A program made the position numbers and the translations under genes. Shown here one piece after another: positions 21,263 to 34,700 of a stretch of 60,000 bases of DNA (its first letter is position 1; every line of letters starts with the position of its first letter). Under the pieces are notes generated by a model. The model had not been told where the DNA came from. It saw only the letters and a list, made by a program, of their open reading frames with translations, and did not search any database. Source of the DNA: Symsagittifera roscoffensis (lineage: Eukaryota; Xenacoelomorpha; Acoela; Convolutidae); assembly GCF_963678635.1 (NCBI RefSeq), contig NC_087067.1:35295966-35355965 (forward strand). Reading direction: 5' to 3'.

Positions 21263-22437
21263 TCACTGAGCAAAGAAGCTGCAAAGCGCACTGAGGATGG
21301 CATCGGTCGAGAGGTCTTGACACATTTCGAGGTGCACGGCAGGTGAGAATGAGTCCGTTTCGTTTGTTGTAATCGTTGACTGTCTGAGAGGTCGAAAGGT
21401 CCAAAAACATTTTACCTCAATTGAATAGTGTTTGTACTTGAACCAATAGAAAGAGTAGTGTTCTTGGTTGCACAATGCGCAAACATTGCGGCTTTTCTGT
21501 TGGAATCCTTTGTTGTTTGTTGAAGGTTGATTATCCTTTCAATTTCATTGTCTGTCAGTGTTTTTTTGGTTTGGTTCAATCGAGTTTCGATGATTCTGTG
21601 AAATGTTCTTGATGTTAGACGACACATCTTTTTTCGCAGGCCAAGGCAAGATTCCGTAACCAGTCGTTATTCAGGGCAAGATTTGGCTGCTGTATATCGT
21701 TGCTCACAAGATACTGGGTCCACTCTAATCGTTCACTGCGATGGAGCTTGTTGACTGCAAACTGTACATAAATCGTCGTGTTGAGGTCAACTGCAAAATC
21801 AAGAGTCTGGAAGATTTCAACTAGGTTGCTAACGAAAAAACAAAAAACACCATGTGGGAGTCTTTTTGATGTGTCGATGGCGATCGAAAGCTTTGTAGTC
21901 GTCTGATGAAAATTTAACAATGTTGTCAGGTCGTCCAAACCTTCTCTGAAGTTCCTGTAGGGCTGTTGTATACATCACTATGTTGCAGGCAAGTCCATCG
22001 ATTGATTGATTTGTTTTTCTAATGGACAAAGTCTGGAGGTTGGTCAGTTTTTCAGCATCAGAAGTCAATTGATTGTGCACTGTGGCCTGAAAAAGTCCAA
22101 ATCACATGCTCCATTTCAATGGGTCATCGTCAAACTTTTTCATTCTGATCTTTTGTAACCGGGAAGTCTGGCTGAACGTCGCTGCTGATTGAGGCTGTTG
22201 ATGATGTTGTTGATACTGATGATGATATGATAGTGAAACATACTTTGGTTGAATTGGGAATTGCGTCGACAAGGTGGTTGGGATTTTAAAACTGTTCTGT
22301 GGATTGATTGCTGTCGTCTGAAATTGTGTACCGTCTGCTGGTTGACGTTGCTGTGTAACGCTGAGGGCTGTTGTTGATGCAGAGCTGGCTGCTGCCGCAA
22401 AAGTTCTTGCTGGTTTGAAAACAGTGGATGTCGTCAA
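21263..22437 (-). pseudogene. BEL/Pao gag remnant
   Basis: From 22437 down: a Gln/Ala/Ser-rich N-terminus, KKFDDDPLKW (about 22120) and IDGLACNIVMYTTALQELQR with RFGRPDNIV (about 21960), the DUF1759 core pattern of BEL/Pao gag (AR-L-x-G, A-x-x-x-L-x-x-R-F-G). Near 21480 CALCNQEHYSFYWFKYKH is a degenerate zinc-knuckle region whose third Cys is Trp. The frame shifts at least four times. Confidence 0.82.
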
Positions 22438-23214
22438 GGCTGTAGTTGGTCCGGAAGATGTTGCTGTAGATGCGGGCTTGCTAGTTGCTGAGTGATTGTC
22501 GGGACGGCTAGGCGTTCGATCATTTATCGGTGGCTGTCAAAATTGTTGTTTAGTTGATCTTCAATATATGTGACGGTTCCGATGATGTTGCTGGTTGTTG
22601 CAGTGGGATGGTCAACAAGATTTATTGTCACCTCTTCCAACTGCTGTTGTAAGGCTGTGGCGTCTACTTTCATTTGCTTGATGTTTATATCCGTATCTTT
22701 GTCGTTTGTTGCGTTTCAATTCATTGAAGGGCACTTTGTCAACTTGAGCAAGGCTTGCTTTTCCTGGTATATCAGTTGATATACTGGCTTGCTAAATCTT
22801 GTTGATGCTATACTTTAAACCTCAAAACCAGAGAGCAAGAAGAGAGTGTGAACTAATGAATTTTATTTGAATTCACGACATATTAGCAACAAATACCACA
22901 AATTGTAGTGAGATAAACATTAATAAGTTTCTCTGATACCTCGAACGAATAATGAATAAAACATTATTACATAAAAAGGATTTAAATTACATGAATCACG
23001 TTAGAGTTGCATAAAATTTTGCACAGAGGTCAAAATTATGAGTTTAAACCAAGTACCAAGGGAAACCTATCCTTTTTTGTTATATGTGGTTGCAAAACAT
23101 TACACCCTGGCCGGGGAGGAAAACTGTAAAGCGTAGAGCAATGAGAGCCCTTTTTTGCTGTCGTTCCCTTTGTACGTCACTTAAATTAAGTGGATTACGG
23201 TAAGTATTTGGATT

Positions 23215-24261
23215 TGTTTAGTTGCGTTTCTATTATAGTGTTTCAGTTTTCAAGTTTTCAAGTTCTATAAGTCACTTTGTTACTTCAGTACCTTGACTTC
23301 AGTTGTCTTCAAATTGTTGTGTTCATCCAATGGGCAAAGTCCTTGCTTGTGAGGCTTGTATATCGGGTATTGGAAGTCACAGTAAACTAGTCGATATGTA
23401 GCACTGCTCAACTCGGGCTAACAGCCGGCCTCATTTTGCAGTTACAAAATTAAAACGAAAAGTCGGGTTGGGGTTGGGTGGGGTTCATAAACAAACCTTG
23501 CTCTCAAATCTTAGTAGAGTTAGGGTAGCTGCTGTCGTCGTTGATGAATCGATTCCCGTTTTTGGTATTTGTCGAGGTAGTTGCTAAAGTGGCTGCTGCT
23601 GCTGTCTTCAAAGAGTCGATTCTTATTGTAAACAATTGTCTTGGTTGGTTGTACACCTACGGTGGCTCCTGTCGGCTTCGAAAAAGTGCATTGTGTTGAA
23701 GATCGTTTTTGAGCTCGTTGCTAGCTTCCAGTACAACTAAGCTGTAGTAGATGGTTGTCTTCGTTATTTGTTGATTTGTCTATAGTAGAGTCATCGACTC
23801 AAGTAGAGTGATTAATTGCTCGTTGTTGCAAGAATTGTTGCAACCCTTTTGAATATGGCTGAGTGTTGTGGTCGATGTTACGATCTTCATCAAAATTTAT
23901 CAGTTTTTGAGTGATGCTCTCCCGGCAAAGTCTGATGTAGGTTGGTTCCAGTTCGTCGTTGCAGAGGTAATTAGCAGAGATTAATCTGTAAGTCAGGTCT
24001 TATCCCTTACTGGAGAGTAACTGCAGAAAGTTTCAGAGAGTGTGATTCCCGTTTTTTCTTTTGAGATGCGTTCAATTCGGGCTGATGGATAATTGGTCGG
24101 TCAAAGTATCGATAAACTTTTCTGGTTTCTTTGATTTGATAAAATCCATAATCTTGTACTCGGTTGGAGTGGCTGGAGTGCTATCCCTGTCAGTTGGCGA
24201 GTAGTCGGTGCTGTTGGATGAAGCAAAAAAATTGGGGCAAAAAGGTGCAAGTCGTATTACG
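23215..24261 (-). repeat. BEL/Pao 5' LTR
   Basis: Upstream LTR in element sense. It lacks a segment present near 20225-20260 of its partner and carries other small indels. Between it and gag (22800-23214) is an untranslated leader with no recognised primer-binding site. Confidence 0.82.
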
Positions 24262-26169
24262 CCAAAAACACCGGACCAGTTGCTTTTTTATTTTCGTTTG
24301 AAAAGCAAAACATTTAAAAGGGTATAGTCCTTCAAAATTATAATGGCTAAAAAAAATGTTCAGCTCGAAGGCCGAAAAAGGCCATTTTTACTAAATAACT
24401 TTCAAACTTTTTGATTGAAACTCAAACACTTTGAGATTATGTTTTTTTTAACATTCTTTGGCTACATAATAGGCTATTTTAAGCAAGTTTTGTCGACAAA
24501 ATTGTTCGTCTGAGGTGAATTCAATTTGAGAGAAACTCTTTTTAAGTTTCAAGTCTTATGCTTTCAGTACGGATAATATAAATCAGCACAGTGTATTGTA
24601 TCTAAGAGAATTCTTGAAACACCAAAATATTTTTTTGCCTTTCGAGTTTTTTTGTTGAAAATGCATTTTATATAACTGCAATCTGAATTTGCTTGCGTGA
24701 CTTAATTTGTTTTAAAAAACTATTTATCAGTAATTATCTTGAATTTTTTGTGTTGCGATTCTCTGAATTGCATTTTGCCGAAATGTTCAATTTATAAGTT
24801 TTTAAATGGGCAACCCAAGAAGATTAAGGAGAGTTTGAAGCTCTGTTCTTTTTCTTCGACTCTTTCTGAAAAATTGTTTCAATTTTCCTTAGCTAGTTAA
24901 TTAAAACACGGTATTTTTATTTGGTTCGAACAATTAGAAGAACGGTTTTTGATGTATGATGAAGCACTGTGTGCTGATGCCAATATTACTCAATTGGAGA
25001 TTTTTGAAAACATCGTATCATAATATACGTCGGTTTTTTTCGGTGACGTCTGGCAAAAAAGTTGATCATACTACAATAATAATGGAGTATTTTGCTTCAA
25101 GAATCCAAAAATACGGACGATTTGGGAACAAGGAAAAAATATATATTTACAAGTTTTCTTTTCGGTGGTAAATCTTGTTAAAAAAGTTTTTCAGCTGTCA
25201 AAGATAAATCTTATTACAAAAGTCTTTCGCTAAACACCATCAACCCCCTTACAATTCAGTCCTTCATTTTAGAAGATGCTGAAATTTTTATAATTACTTT
25301 TTTGCAGAGGTATCTTTTTCTGAAATGTAAGTCACTAACGAAATGCTTCGATTTGATACCATTTTGTTACAACCTACAAAAAAATTGCAAGTAAATTCCG
25401 AAAAGTCTCTCTTAGCCATAGTTCAGATTCCAGAATACAAAAGTGAACGGCGCAGTCGTGCTTGTACTGAAAGAATAAAACATTAAATAAATCTGTGTTG
25501 GCAACTCAGAAATTTTTGTTCATTAATTTGTTAGAGGGATCAAACAGAGACTTTTGTTGAGTCTATTTGGTTGAGCGTGGCAAAAAAGTAAAACATTTAG
25601 TATTTTTAAGTTAAATACCAATAATGCAATGGTTTTATGATTTTTAAATGGTGGATCAGTAAAATCAAAAACAATAAAAAAATTTATTGAAGCATCTTCA
25701 AATCCGAAAAAAGTTGCCTGTTCATGTGCAAGTAGCACAAAAAGCTCCGACAACAACAATTTTTTTTTCAAATTGTGTCTTTTGTTGTCAGTGGAGTGAC
25801 GCGAGGGTCTGAACAAAAGTCTACAACTTAGAATATTTGATTGTCATATTAAGTTCAAAAAATGAACATATTCAAATACGGGCGTATTCAAAAAGAACGT
25901 CAAAAGTGAACAGAAAAACAATCAGAATAAAACATCTTGAAAAATGGTCCAAAATTTTTCATGTTTTTTTTTGCAGAAACATTTTTCGACTTTTTCTTAT
26001 AACTTTTTTTTTCCAAGAAGGCACTTAAACACAACAAAATTGATCATTTGGGCAGTAAAAACATCTAGATTTTTCAAGTTGTATTTTTTCCCCTCTTATA
26101 AACATGCTAGCTCTTTTGAATTCTATCAAAGTTAGACTTAAATTCAATAAAATCATACCGATTTTCCTG
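24262..26169. other. Intergenic, mostly featureless
   Basis: AT-rich. 24560-24590 (GGATAATATAAATCAGCACA) matches the fold-back family at 1270 and 3220, so 24340-24600 may be a further decayed copy. Short ORFs show no coding character. Confidence 0.4.
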
Positions 26170-26340
26170 GACACTGTCGTTCTATCATGAATGAAACAAG
26201 CCTTCTAATGCTACATCACTGAACCCTTTCTGATGATCATCTGTTGTACTTAATTTGCGTGGAAATAAAAACAAAAAAAAATAAACTCAAATAAAGTCGC
26301 CACTCCCATTTTCACAGGTCGGAACAACTGACCATACTTC
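26170..26340 (-). mobile_element. MITE family C 5' fragment
   Basis: CCTTTCTGATGATCATCTGT and ACTTAATTTGCGTGGAAA match the reversed 5' third of family C (compare 8635-8680). Beside it, 26324-26363 has a 20-bp unit (CGGAACAACTGACCATACTT) twice in tandem. Confidence 0.6.
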
Positions 26341-26619
26341 GGAACAACTGACCATACTTGTGGTACCTATGGTAGCTTCCTCTGTTTTCTCATTATGAAA
26401 TTCATGTAAAAATGAGAAATGAAGTTAAATCAGTAGCTCTGCATCGCAGCGCGTTCCTACAATTGTGGCCAATGCCAAAAAACGGATCAAAAAAATTTGA
26501 TGAAATCGTTTTTAGTAAAATCACAGGGCTTTTCTTACCTGACTTATGTCATTATAAATCAGTCTGAAAAGTCATATAATCATTGCCGAATCGCTTTTTT
26601 TCCTTCCTAAAACTTCAAA

Positions 26620-28941
26620 ACATTTTTTGCTTACAATTGTGGTACCTGTCTGTGATATCATGATTACTTGAGAAAGGATAAAAATTTGAAAATATTTTTT
26701 TTAAATTGAAAATCTGGAATCACGAAGATTTTATAAATGGATTTCGCCGACAGAAACTCAAAATCAGAATAACATTATTTGTCCTTCATAATGAAAGTCT
26801 TGATATGAGTTGAAAAAATTCATCAAACAGAATCGGTTGAACCAAATGCATAAAACTGATTGAAAGTAATTTAATGAAAACTTTGAAAAACTCAGATGGA
26901 TATATATCAGGTACAAATCTGTTTATTAAATCACGTTATTTATCGGACAAAACGTGCACTTCATTCATGTGCTGACAAGCTCCAAACTTTTGAAAAAGTA
27001 AACTACGATTTCACAGGATTACTGGGCTACTGCTACTATAGTGCACATTAAAAGGTGTATCAGTACACTTGACATGGAACAAATTCACAGTTCTTGGCTT
27101 TTTAGGTACAATTTTGGTCTACAGGTACTGTACCGACTGCAATGGTCTTAGGCTCAAGTTTGGTCAAGACTTGTTTTTTTAAATGAAAATACTTCGTTTT
27201 GAAAAAAAAATTATGTTGTCGTCATAATTGACGAATCTCAGAATTTGCTTGAGCTTTCAGCAATTTTTTTTAGTTGCATGTGTTGCCTGCTTGTTTTTGT
27301 AATTTGTGAGTTTACCATCCCTGAGTTTTCATGTTGTCCTCTTTTTTCTCAAAAGCTTTGTTCGGCCTTAATGGTGTTGCCTTATTTTTTACTTGTTCTA
27401 AATGACCATTTGAAAGAAAAAATAAATGTTACACATCGCCTTCGAAAGCACAACAAAAAACTTATAACTTTAGAATTTTTTATGTCACACTTTCTTCAGG
27501 ACATTAGTTTTATTTGGGTCCAATGGCAGGTTATCCAAGTTTCGTTGGCATGATTGTTTAAATTTTTGATGATTATAATTTTCCAACCAACGTAATAGTA
27601 GTATTTTTAATGGCGTTGCTCTCGTTGTTGTTCGGTTTTTTCATCTGCGTTTTTGAAGAGCTATGTATATATGGTATCACAAGTGGTTCAAATCACGGCT
27701 TTGCCTTTTAGTAATTTTTACTAAAACTGTGTACTTAAAAAAGTTCTATTGATGAAAAATCCAATTATTTGGTCTTCGTAACATTTTTTGCTTACAATTG
27801 TGGTACCTGTCTGTGATATCATGATTACTTGAGAAAGGATAAAAATTTGAAAATATTTTTTTTAAATTGAAAATCTGGAATCACGAAGATTTTATAAATG
27901 GATTTCGCCGACAGAAACTCAAAATCAGAATAACATTATTTGTCCTTCATAATGAAAGTCTTGATATGAGTTGAAAAAATTCATCAAACAGAATCGGTTG
28001 AACCAAATGCATAAAACTGATTGAAAGTAATTTAATGAAAACTTTGAAAAACTCAGATGGATATATATCAGGTACAAATCTGTTTATTAAATCACGTTAT
28101 TTATCGGACAAAACGTGCACTTCATTCATGTGCTGACAAGCTCCAAACTTTTGAAAAAGTAAACTACGATTTCACAGGATTACTGGGCTACTGCTACTAT
28201 AGTGCACATTAAAAGGTGTATCAGTACACTTGACATGGAACAAATTCACAGTTCTTGGCTTTTTAGGTACAATTTTGGTCTACAGGTACTGTACCGACTG
28301 CAATGGTCTTAGGCTCAAGTTTGGTCAAGACTTGTTTTTTTAAATGAAAATACTTCGTTTTGAAAAAAAAATTATGTTGTCGTCATAATTGACGAATCTC
28401 AGAATTTGCTTGAGCTTTCAGCAATTTTTTTTAGTTGCATGTGTTGCCTGCTTGTTTTTGTAATTTGTGAGTTTACCATCCCTGAGTTTTCATGTTGTCC
28501 TCTTTTTTCTCAAAAGCTTTGTTCGGCCTTAATGGTGTTGCCTTATTTTTTACTTGTTCTAAATGACCATTTGAAAGAAAAAATAAATGTTACACATCGC
28601 CTTCGAAAGCACAACAAAAAACTTAAAACTTTAGAATTTTTTATGTCACACTTTCTTCAGGACATTAGTTTTATTTGGGTCCAATGGCAGGTTATCCAAG
28701 TTTCGTTGGCATGATTGTTTAAATTTTTGATGATTATAATTTTCCAACCAACGTAATAGTAGTATTTTTAATGGCGTTGCTCTCGTTGTTGTTCGGTTTT
28801 TTCATCTGCGTTTTTGAAGAACTATGTATATATGGTATCACAAGTGGTTCAAATCACGGCTTTGCCTTTTAATAACTTTTACTAAAACTGTGTACTTAAA
28901 AAAGTTCTATTGATGAAAAATCCAATTATTTGGTCTTCGTA
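26620..28941. repeat. 1161-bp tandem duplication, two near-identical copies
   Basis: 26620-27780 and 27781-28941 are the same 1161 bp in direct tandem, differing at only a handful of bases (for example ATAACT/AAAACT at 27463/28624 and GAGCTA/GAACTA near 27657/28818). Each copy carries an identical-length 102-codon frame that begins with TTG, not ATG, and looks like chance coding in T-rich DNA. Either a very recent duplication or an assembly duplication. Confidence 0.95.
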
Positions 28942-30727
28942 CTAAGATGAGAATTTTTTTTTCATTTCCTCTGAAAACAATTAAGCTTTAAGAAACTGCA
29001 GCATGCGTGGCGATTACTTTTCCTCTTACTATATTTTGAAATAAACTGCCATTTAGTTAAAACAAAACTGGCCAATACCAGAACAGTTTTTTTATAAAAA
29101 TAATAATTTGATCATCGGTAACTTTCTTAGCACTGAAAATTTTCAAAGATGAAAAATCTGTTATTTTCTATTAAAATCAACACAAAACTTACCTTAAAAA
29201 ATAGGTTCGCTTGAACTTCTTACTGGGATAAATTAGCTTGTTATTTTGTGACGTTTCTTACAATTTTACGAGCAAAAATTAAGCCATTTACATTTTTTGG
29301 TTTCAGCGTGTTTGATTAGTTCAGCTTTAAGTATTTATTAGTCTGCGAATTTTTTTGCCGACCCCCTGCGCGAATATATAAAGGCGTTTATTAATTGTTT
29401 TTCTTTACTTTTCGGCTCTAATCATCTGGAGCTTCTGAAAAAGATTTTTAAAAACTGCCGAATGAAGATGAAGGGGAGCTTGCATATTAGCTTTACTTGG
29501 ATGCTGTTTACAAGTTTTCCACATAAAGTCTAACAATCGAAATCTTCAGCCTTCAATTCAAGATTTCAACTAACCAATTTAGTATTAATTCTAGCAAAAA
29601 TTCTAGCTTCTTCTGAATGTTGATAATAAATTCAAATTTTTTGGCTCCTCGGACAAACTTGGCTTAGAGGTAACAACCTGCGAATGCAAAACTATAGGCT
29701 TCAATTCTTTTACGGACTATTTTTCAACCTGAAGATATTCGTTTTCTTATTGAAAAAGTTTTCGGCGTTTCGTTTGTCTGATTTCGCTTTGTCGACGTCT
29801 TTGCCACTCGCTAACTAATTCTGGAAAAAATATGACGAGGTTGATATTATTCAAACTAAACATCATTTGAGACAAAATAAAGAAAATTCTAACGTTTGAA
29901 AAGGTAATAACCGCAACTTAAACTAAAATGTTTGGAGACAAATTAGTAAAAATATATGCTTTTTAAAAGGTTTTTTAAAAAAATTTGTAATCTGAAAAAG
30001 TTCGACTTAGCGATTTTTGATTCAACTTTGAATGTTAGTTTGTCAACTTAAAATTGTGTAGTATTGCAAGTAGTGCGAAGCTTTGCTTCTCGTCTGTGTA
30101 ATAGTTGAAATCAAAATTGCTCAACTGAAGATTAAAAACTTAATATCTTTCTCCTGTTACTATTTTACAAATGACTCTAATTAAGTTAATCACAAAATGA
30201 TTATCAAAAATATTACTGGAAAACTATACTGTTTACCTCATCATCAATTTTTAATTGCTGGTCCTAATAAACAAAAAACTCAAATTTGAAAGTCACCTTT
30301 CGTTCTTCGAAAGCCAGAATCTAAAGCTACATTCATAAAACCTGTCCTCGTTTGATTTCGCTTGAAACTCTTATCTGGAGAAACTCGGTTCCTACTTTGT
30401 GGTTTTTATATTGATTTATGAGCAACGGTTAAACCAATAACTTTTTGCGTTTCCATTAATTTACAATATTTAGGATATATATTTCACAAGCTGCAAAAAT
30501 TTCTTCCTTTCCGCAAATAAAAACTTAATTTTTTACTCAGTGATTGCAGCTTTGCAAATGAAAAAAAAAAACATTTCTTACGCTTCCGAAACAATCAAAA
30601 GGTTTGCATGTTATTCTCGCTGTAAATATTTTCTCCATTCTTTCGTTAATTTACAAAAATCTGCTAAGGTACAAGTGAAGTGAATCTTGCATATCTGCGT
30701 TGTTTGATAAAATAAAGTAAAGTTTGA
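28942..30727. other. Intergenic, no feature recognised
   Basis: AT-rich. A GTAGTGCGAAGCTTTGCTTC short palindromic block is near 30070. No gene or repeat family identified. Confidence 0.4.
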
Positions 30728-31248
30728 AACAAGACTGCTCGTATCAGCGCTGAGCCCTGAATGTTCCGACAGCCTTTTAAGGTCTCTGGAGTAGTAATAA
30801 CATGAAAAATTGAGTGTAATAAAAATATATTTTTTTGTGATTTGTTTTTGTTTTGTGAAACTCTTTCCCCCACACGCCATATAAAGTACAAAATTATAGA
30901 TTTCGCTCCTAGTAAAAAAATCAATCATGGCACATAAGCTTCTTTCAACCAAATTGGAGTGATTTCTAAGACGGAACAGATCTCCGCTAACGCATTATTA
31001 GCGCGAATTATATCGACCGTTAATTGTCCTAAATTGGCCCAAATGGCAATCTTTAAACCCCCATAATTTCATAAAAAATGATCACAGGTAAAATGTCTTG
31101 TCAAAGTTAAGCTCAAGACAACAATAAATTTTGAATAATATAAAAAATTCCGTCAAAAATGGCTAGCTGAAAAGTAGAAAATTGTCTGAAGAAAAAAAAC
31201 CATCCCGAGCACAAATATTCCGTTACCTTCGTTACAAAAGCCGAATCA
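30728..31248 (-). mobile_element. MITE family B copy, reversed
   Basis: Starts with the reversed 3' end (AAGACTGCTCGTATCAGCGC, then TGAGCCCTGAATGTTCCGAC) and runs through ACACGCCATATAAAGTAC, AATTGTCCTAAATTGGCCC and CATCCCGAGCACAAATATTC to the reversed start. The hairpin stem keeps four of five pairs. It ends 400 bp upstream of the Lifeguard start codon. The overlapping - strand ORFs at 30611-30952 are chance. Confidence 0.75.
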
Positions 31249-31651
31249 ATAAAGCAATAGAATCATTACTTCCATTTCCATTGGAATAAAAACTCAAAAT
31301 AACCTTTTAAAAAATTTCTTTACATGTTGTGACACTCAAAAACTTCTATCTTGAGTTATTGTGTGAAAATTTAGAATGTTACCATGCAATATATCGAGTT
31401 TTTTATGAATCATCAAGCTATTTGTTCTTCGTATTAAAATAAGTAGCCTGAACTTAGAAACGGTAAATAATTATTGTGATAGAAATTCATTTTCAGAAAT
31501 CGTGATTTACTATTTTGCTAGCATTTCAGATGGTTAAACTCTGGTTTGAGCGGTAAACAAAACATTTGATTGTCAACATCAAAAATACGAATCTCAGTAA
31601 ATAACTTGCATTAACTTTGATCAAAAACCTCGATTGAAGTTTTCTTTTAAC
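31249..31651. promoter_or_regulatory. Upstream region of the Lifeguard gene
   Basis: 400 bp between the MITE and the ATG. AT-rich; no TATA box at a convincing distance and no CpG-rich island. Promoter and 5' UTR presumably lie here or further upstream; this is position-based inference only. Confidence 0.3.
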
Positions 31652-31766
31652 ATGTCTCACAAAATACTAGAGCCACATAATGGATCCACTGGAACAAGGA
31701 CTACAAAATACGGCCGTGTGGAACCGCAACAACCCTATCTTCCTAATTACGATGACGCTATAAGAG
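31652..31766 (+). CDS. Lifeguard exon 1: N-terminal cytosolic tail with start codon
   Basis: 115 nt from ATG to donor GTCTGA at 31767, leaving phase 1. It encodes MSHKILEPHNGSTGTRTTKY and the tail VEPQQPYLPNYDDAIRG, a Pro/Tyr-rich stretch like the cytosolic N-terminus of other Lifeguard proteins. This is the only upstream ATG exon that joins exon 2 in frame (split Gly codon). A non-coding 5' exon cannot be excluded. Confidence 0.8.
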
Positions 31767-34700
31767 GTCTGAAAGTTTTTTTTTCGAGTGTTTCTTAGAT
31801 GCCCAAAACTTCAGTACTATAGTTTGAACATTGCAAAAAATGGAGTACATTGGCAAAAGCGACCCAGGCTTTAATAATTAATCAAGCCATCTCCTTGAGC
31901 CTGTTGAGTTTTCTTTGAGGCACGGGTGAAAGACGGTTGAAAAGCGTACAGTCCGCTAAGTAGCAATTTCTTCTCCGCTGACGCAATGATCTGGTCGGAA
32001 CAATCGCTTAAATTGATTATTTAACTTCGAAATCAGCGCTTGCTTTCAATCGAACAAAATGTGTTCGGGCCTGTTCTGCAGCTCAACTTTGTTACTATTT
32101 TCTGCCAAATCCATTTTTAGTTCAGCAACCAGAACATATGATCTGTGGAAATGTATATTAAGGTTACTCGGTACAGGCAAAAATGGGAGAATTAAAAAAA
32201 AAACTAATAGAGATCAAAACTTTTTGTTCAAACTGACCGGTTGATGCTTTAATAGATACAAACCCACAGCATAAGTGAAAACTGTAACAATCAAACACTT
32301 TAATATGAGTTTCTTCAGCAGTGTTTATTATAAACTAGGACTATGATTTGAATGGAATTAAATTTCCTTTTTGATAACGTTTTAATTGGGTAAGACTCCT
32401 CCACTATTTGTTTTGTAGTATTTCTAACTTTTGCTTTATATTTCTTTTTTCTTCTTCTTGAATTTAAAATCGGAGACTGTTGGTTTACTTGTTTGGGTAT
32501 CTCCAAGTTTTTGGGTATGCCCCAATGCCTAATGTCAAGTGCGCTAAATTTCGAGTATCTTAAAAGTAACTGTATTTTTTGAACTTTCAAGCTTTTTCGT
32601 GGATAAGTTGTTTTCATATCGTATCGGCTTTTTTTGCTAATGATATTAAGTATCGGATATCCGTCCGGTCTTGATTTTAAAAAGATGAAATCATGCTCCA
32701 GTTAGTCTTCGTCTGTCCTAATTAGGGAAATTTGATACTGATAAAATGAATTTAGAGTCCATGCAAAAAACTTCAAAATTGATTATTCAGCTAATTCAGC
32801 TTCACTGTGATTTATTTGCTCTACTGAGTAGTGATCCTCGAAAACTCATCGTATCAGTCTTATCGAGATACTTGATATTTTAAGTTCATCAAAATTCAAC
32901 TTTTTTGAATTTCTGCTGATGATTAACTGCTGATTGGATGCAGCCAAACTCCCCGTTGTGTCCTGGGAATTTAAATTAGACTAGTAGAGTTTTCTTTGCG
33001 CTAACATCTTGGTTGATTTTGAAACATTGCACTTATTATTAAAAAGACTAAGTCGTAAGCTTCGTCTAGTAAATTTTATTTGCTTTTATTGGAATGACAC
33101 TGGAGTTTGAAATTGAAATATCATTGAAAAGAACAAAAAACCTTGATTGTCGAGGACAGACTATCCAATAAAAACAGCAAGTCGTGATTGTAGAAGAAAA
33201 CTTTTTCTGTGAGTGATCACTTCATTAAATTTTAAGCAAGTAAAATTTGCTGGAGGAAGCGTACGACTTGGTCTTTTTATTAGTCTGTGCAATGTATCCA
33301 AAAACAGCCAGTCAGATTCCAGAGAGAGCCGATATCTTTCAAAAATCCTACTTGTCTCTCTAAATTGAATGACAACCTGTAGGATTATTTTCGACCCTTG
33401 GTATAGGGTTTATTTTCTACAATATCGAGCAAATTATGGTTTTCTTTTGCTCCAACTGTTTTATTAATGAAAAGTTATAAAGATAGAAAAGTCACAAAAA
33501 TAAACTTTTACATTTGCAAGTTTTCTCACCAACAATTTGTTTCTGTTAGGGTGTAAGGTCAAGCACAAATGATCATTCTTATCTTTCACTCAACACTCAA
33601 GTAAATCTTAATGATTGCTCCGACCATGTGAAAAATACGGAGGATTTTTGGTATAGGGTGTCTTAGTTTTTTTCCACGCAAAATAAAGTGTCACGAGCAA
33701 TCATCGGATTAAGTCTAACAAACTATCATATTAAAGCCCTTTCAGTTGTGATTCGAACGACATTATAACCATTTCAAAAAATCTCTATCTCGAGAAAAGT
33801 TTCGATCTAATAAGGTGAACATGCAGGCTTACAATAGCTTATTTATGTTTACTTTAAGCCGTAAAAACTTAACTTCAGTCTGGTAAAGTTAGTTTTTGGA
33901 GTTGTTCAGCGGCATTATTGGAATCAAAAAATTCTGTAAAAAGTTATCAATTTTTTTTTTGAAATTTGAGAAATTTTTTTTTGATTCTTTTTTCGTTTTC
34001 AGTCAATTTTCTACAAAAATATTTTTCAACTGGCCTATTTTACAATGATTATAGAATATGCTCAGGGTACTTTTTTTTTGCTCTGATCATTTAATCACAC
34101 CGAGCAGAAGAATTGACATGAATTTCAAAAAAAAAGTTTTTTTTTCCTCCGAAAATGTTTCTTAAGACTACAATCGTTCTGTGCTACTTCTGTGCTAAGA
34201 TTCTGTGCTACTTGCACGGTAACCGGCAACTTTGGTTGAACTTTGTCCTTACACAGACATCATTGAATCTAAAAATTGCCAAGCCAGTCTGCCAATCTGT
34301 TTTTGTTTCAAGATAAATGATTAAAGCGTGGCTTCTTCAATGATTTCAGTTTCTTCAAAAAAAAACCTGCGCCATGCATAAATGCGTAAGAATGTTAAGT
34401 TTTTAATCATTTAGGTTAATAGTCCTTGAAGGAGTTTTATACTTATCAAACCCATCATACAAACTTCGTTTCAAAAATATACAAAAAATGTTAAATTTTT
34501 GCGAAAAAAAACGAGCATGCAGCTAGAAAACAATTTCGTCTATCAGTATTTCTAGAGCAGATGTATTCCACCAGTCAGGCAAACTTCATTATTTATGTTA
34601 TAAACACTATCTTCTTTGTTCCATTTTAAAAATTGATTGGGTTCAATTTTACAAAGCATAATTGCGTAGTTGTCTCCAATTGAAAAGACAAACATGCTGT

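Larger units (their letters stand above)
19699..24261 (-). mobile_element. BEL/Pao LTR retrotransposon, internally deleted, old
   Basis: Two direct repeats of about 1.05 kb (19699-20745 and 23215-24261) flank 2.5 kb. Read on the - strand, the interior holds a frameshifted gag, then directly the C-terminus of pol; protease, reverse transcriptase, RNase H and the integrase core are missing. The LTRs begin TGTTTAGTTGCG on the + strand (ending CA in element sense). They differ by many substitutions and indels, so the insertion is old. No clear 5-bp target duplication or primer-binding site was found. Confidence 0.85.

Noticed and set aside
23180-23214. Primer-binding site next to the BEL/Pao 5' LTR
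   Set aside because: No TGG-type tRNA complement could be read in the adjacent sequence; possibly decayed.
19694-24266. Target-site duplication for the LTR element
   Set aside because: Flanking pentamers (TCTAT and CCAAA at the chosen edges) do not match; edges are uncertain and the copy is old.
27245-28714. Two 102-codon frames (27245-27553 and 28406-28714) of hydrophobic protein
   Set aside because: They begin with TTG, are T-rich by composition, and exist twice only because of the tandem duplication. No family resemblance.
30611-30952. 113-codon - strand ORF
   Set aside because: It overlaps the reversed family B MITE, and other copies do not keep the frame.
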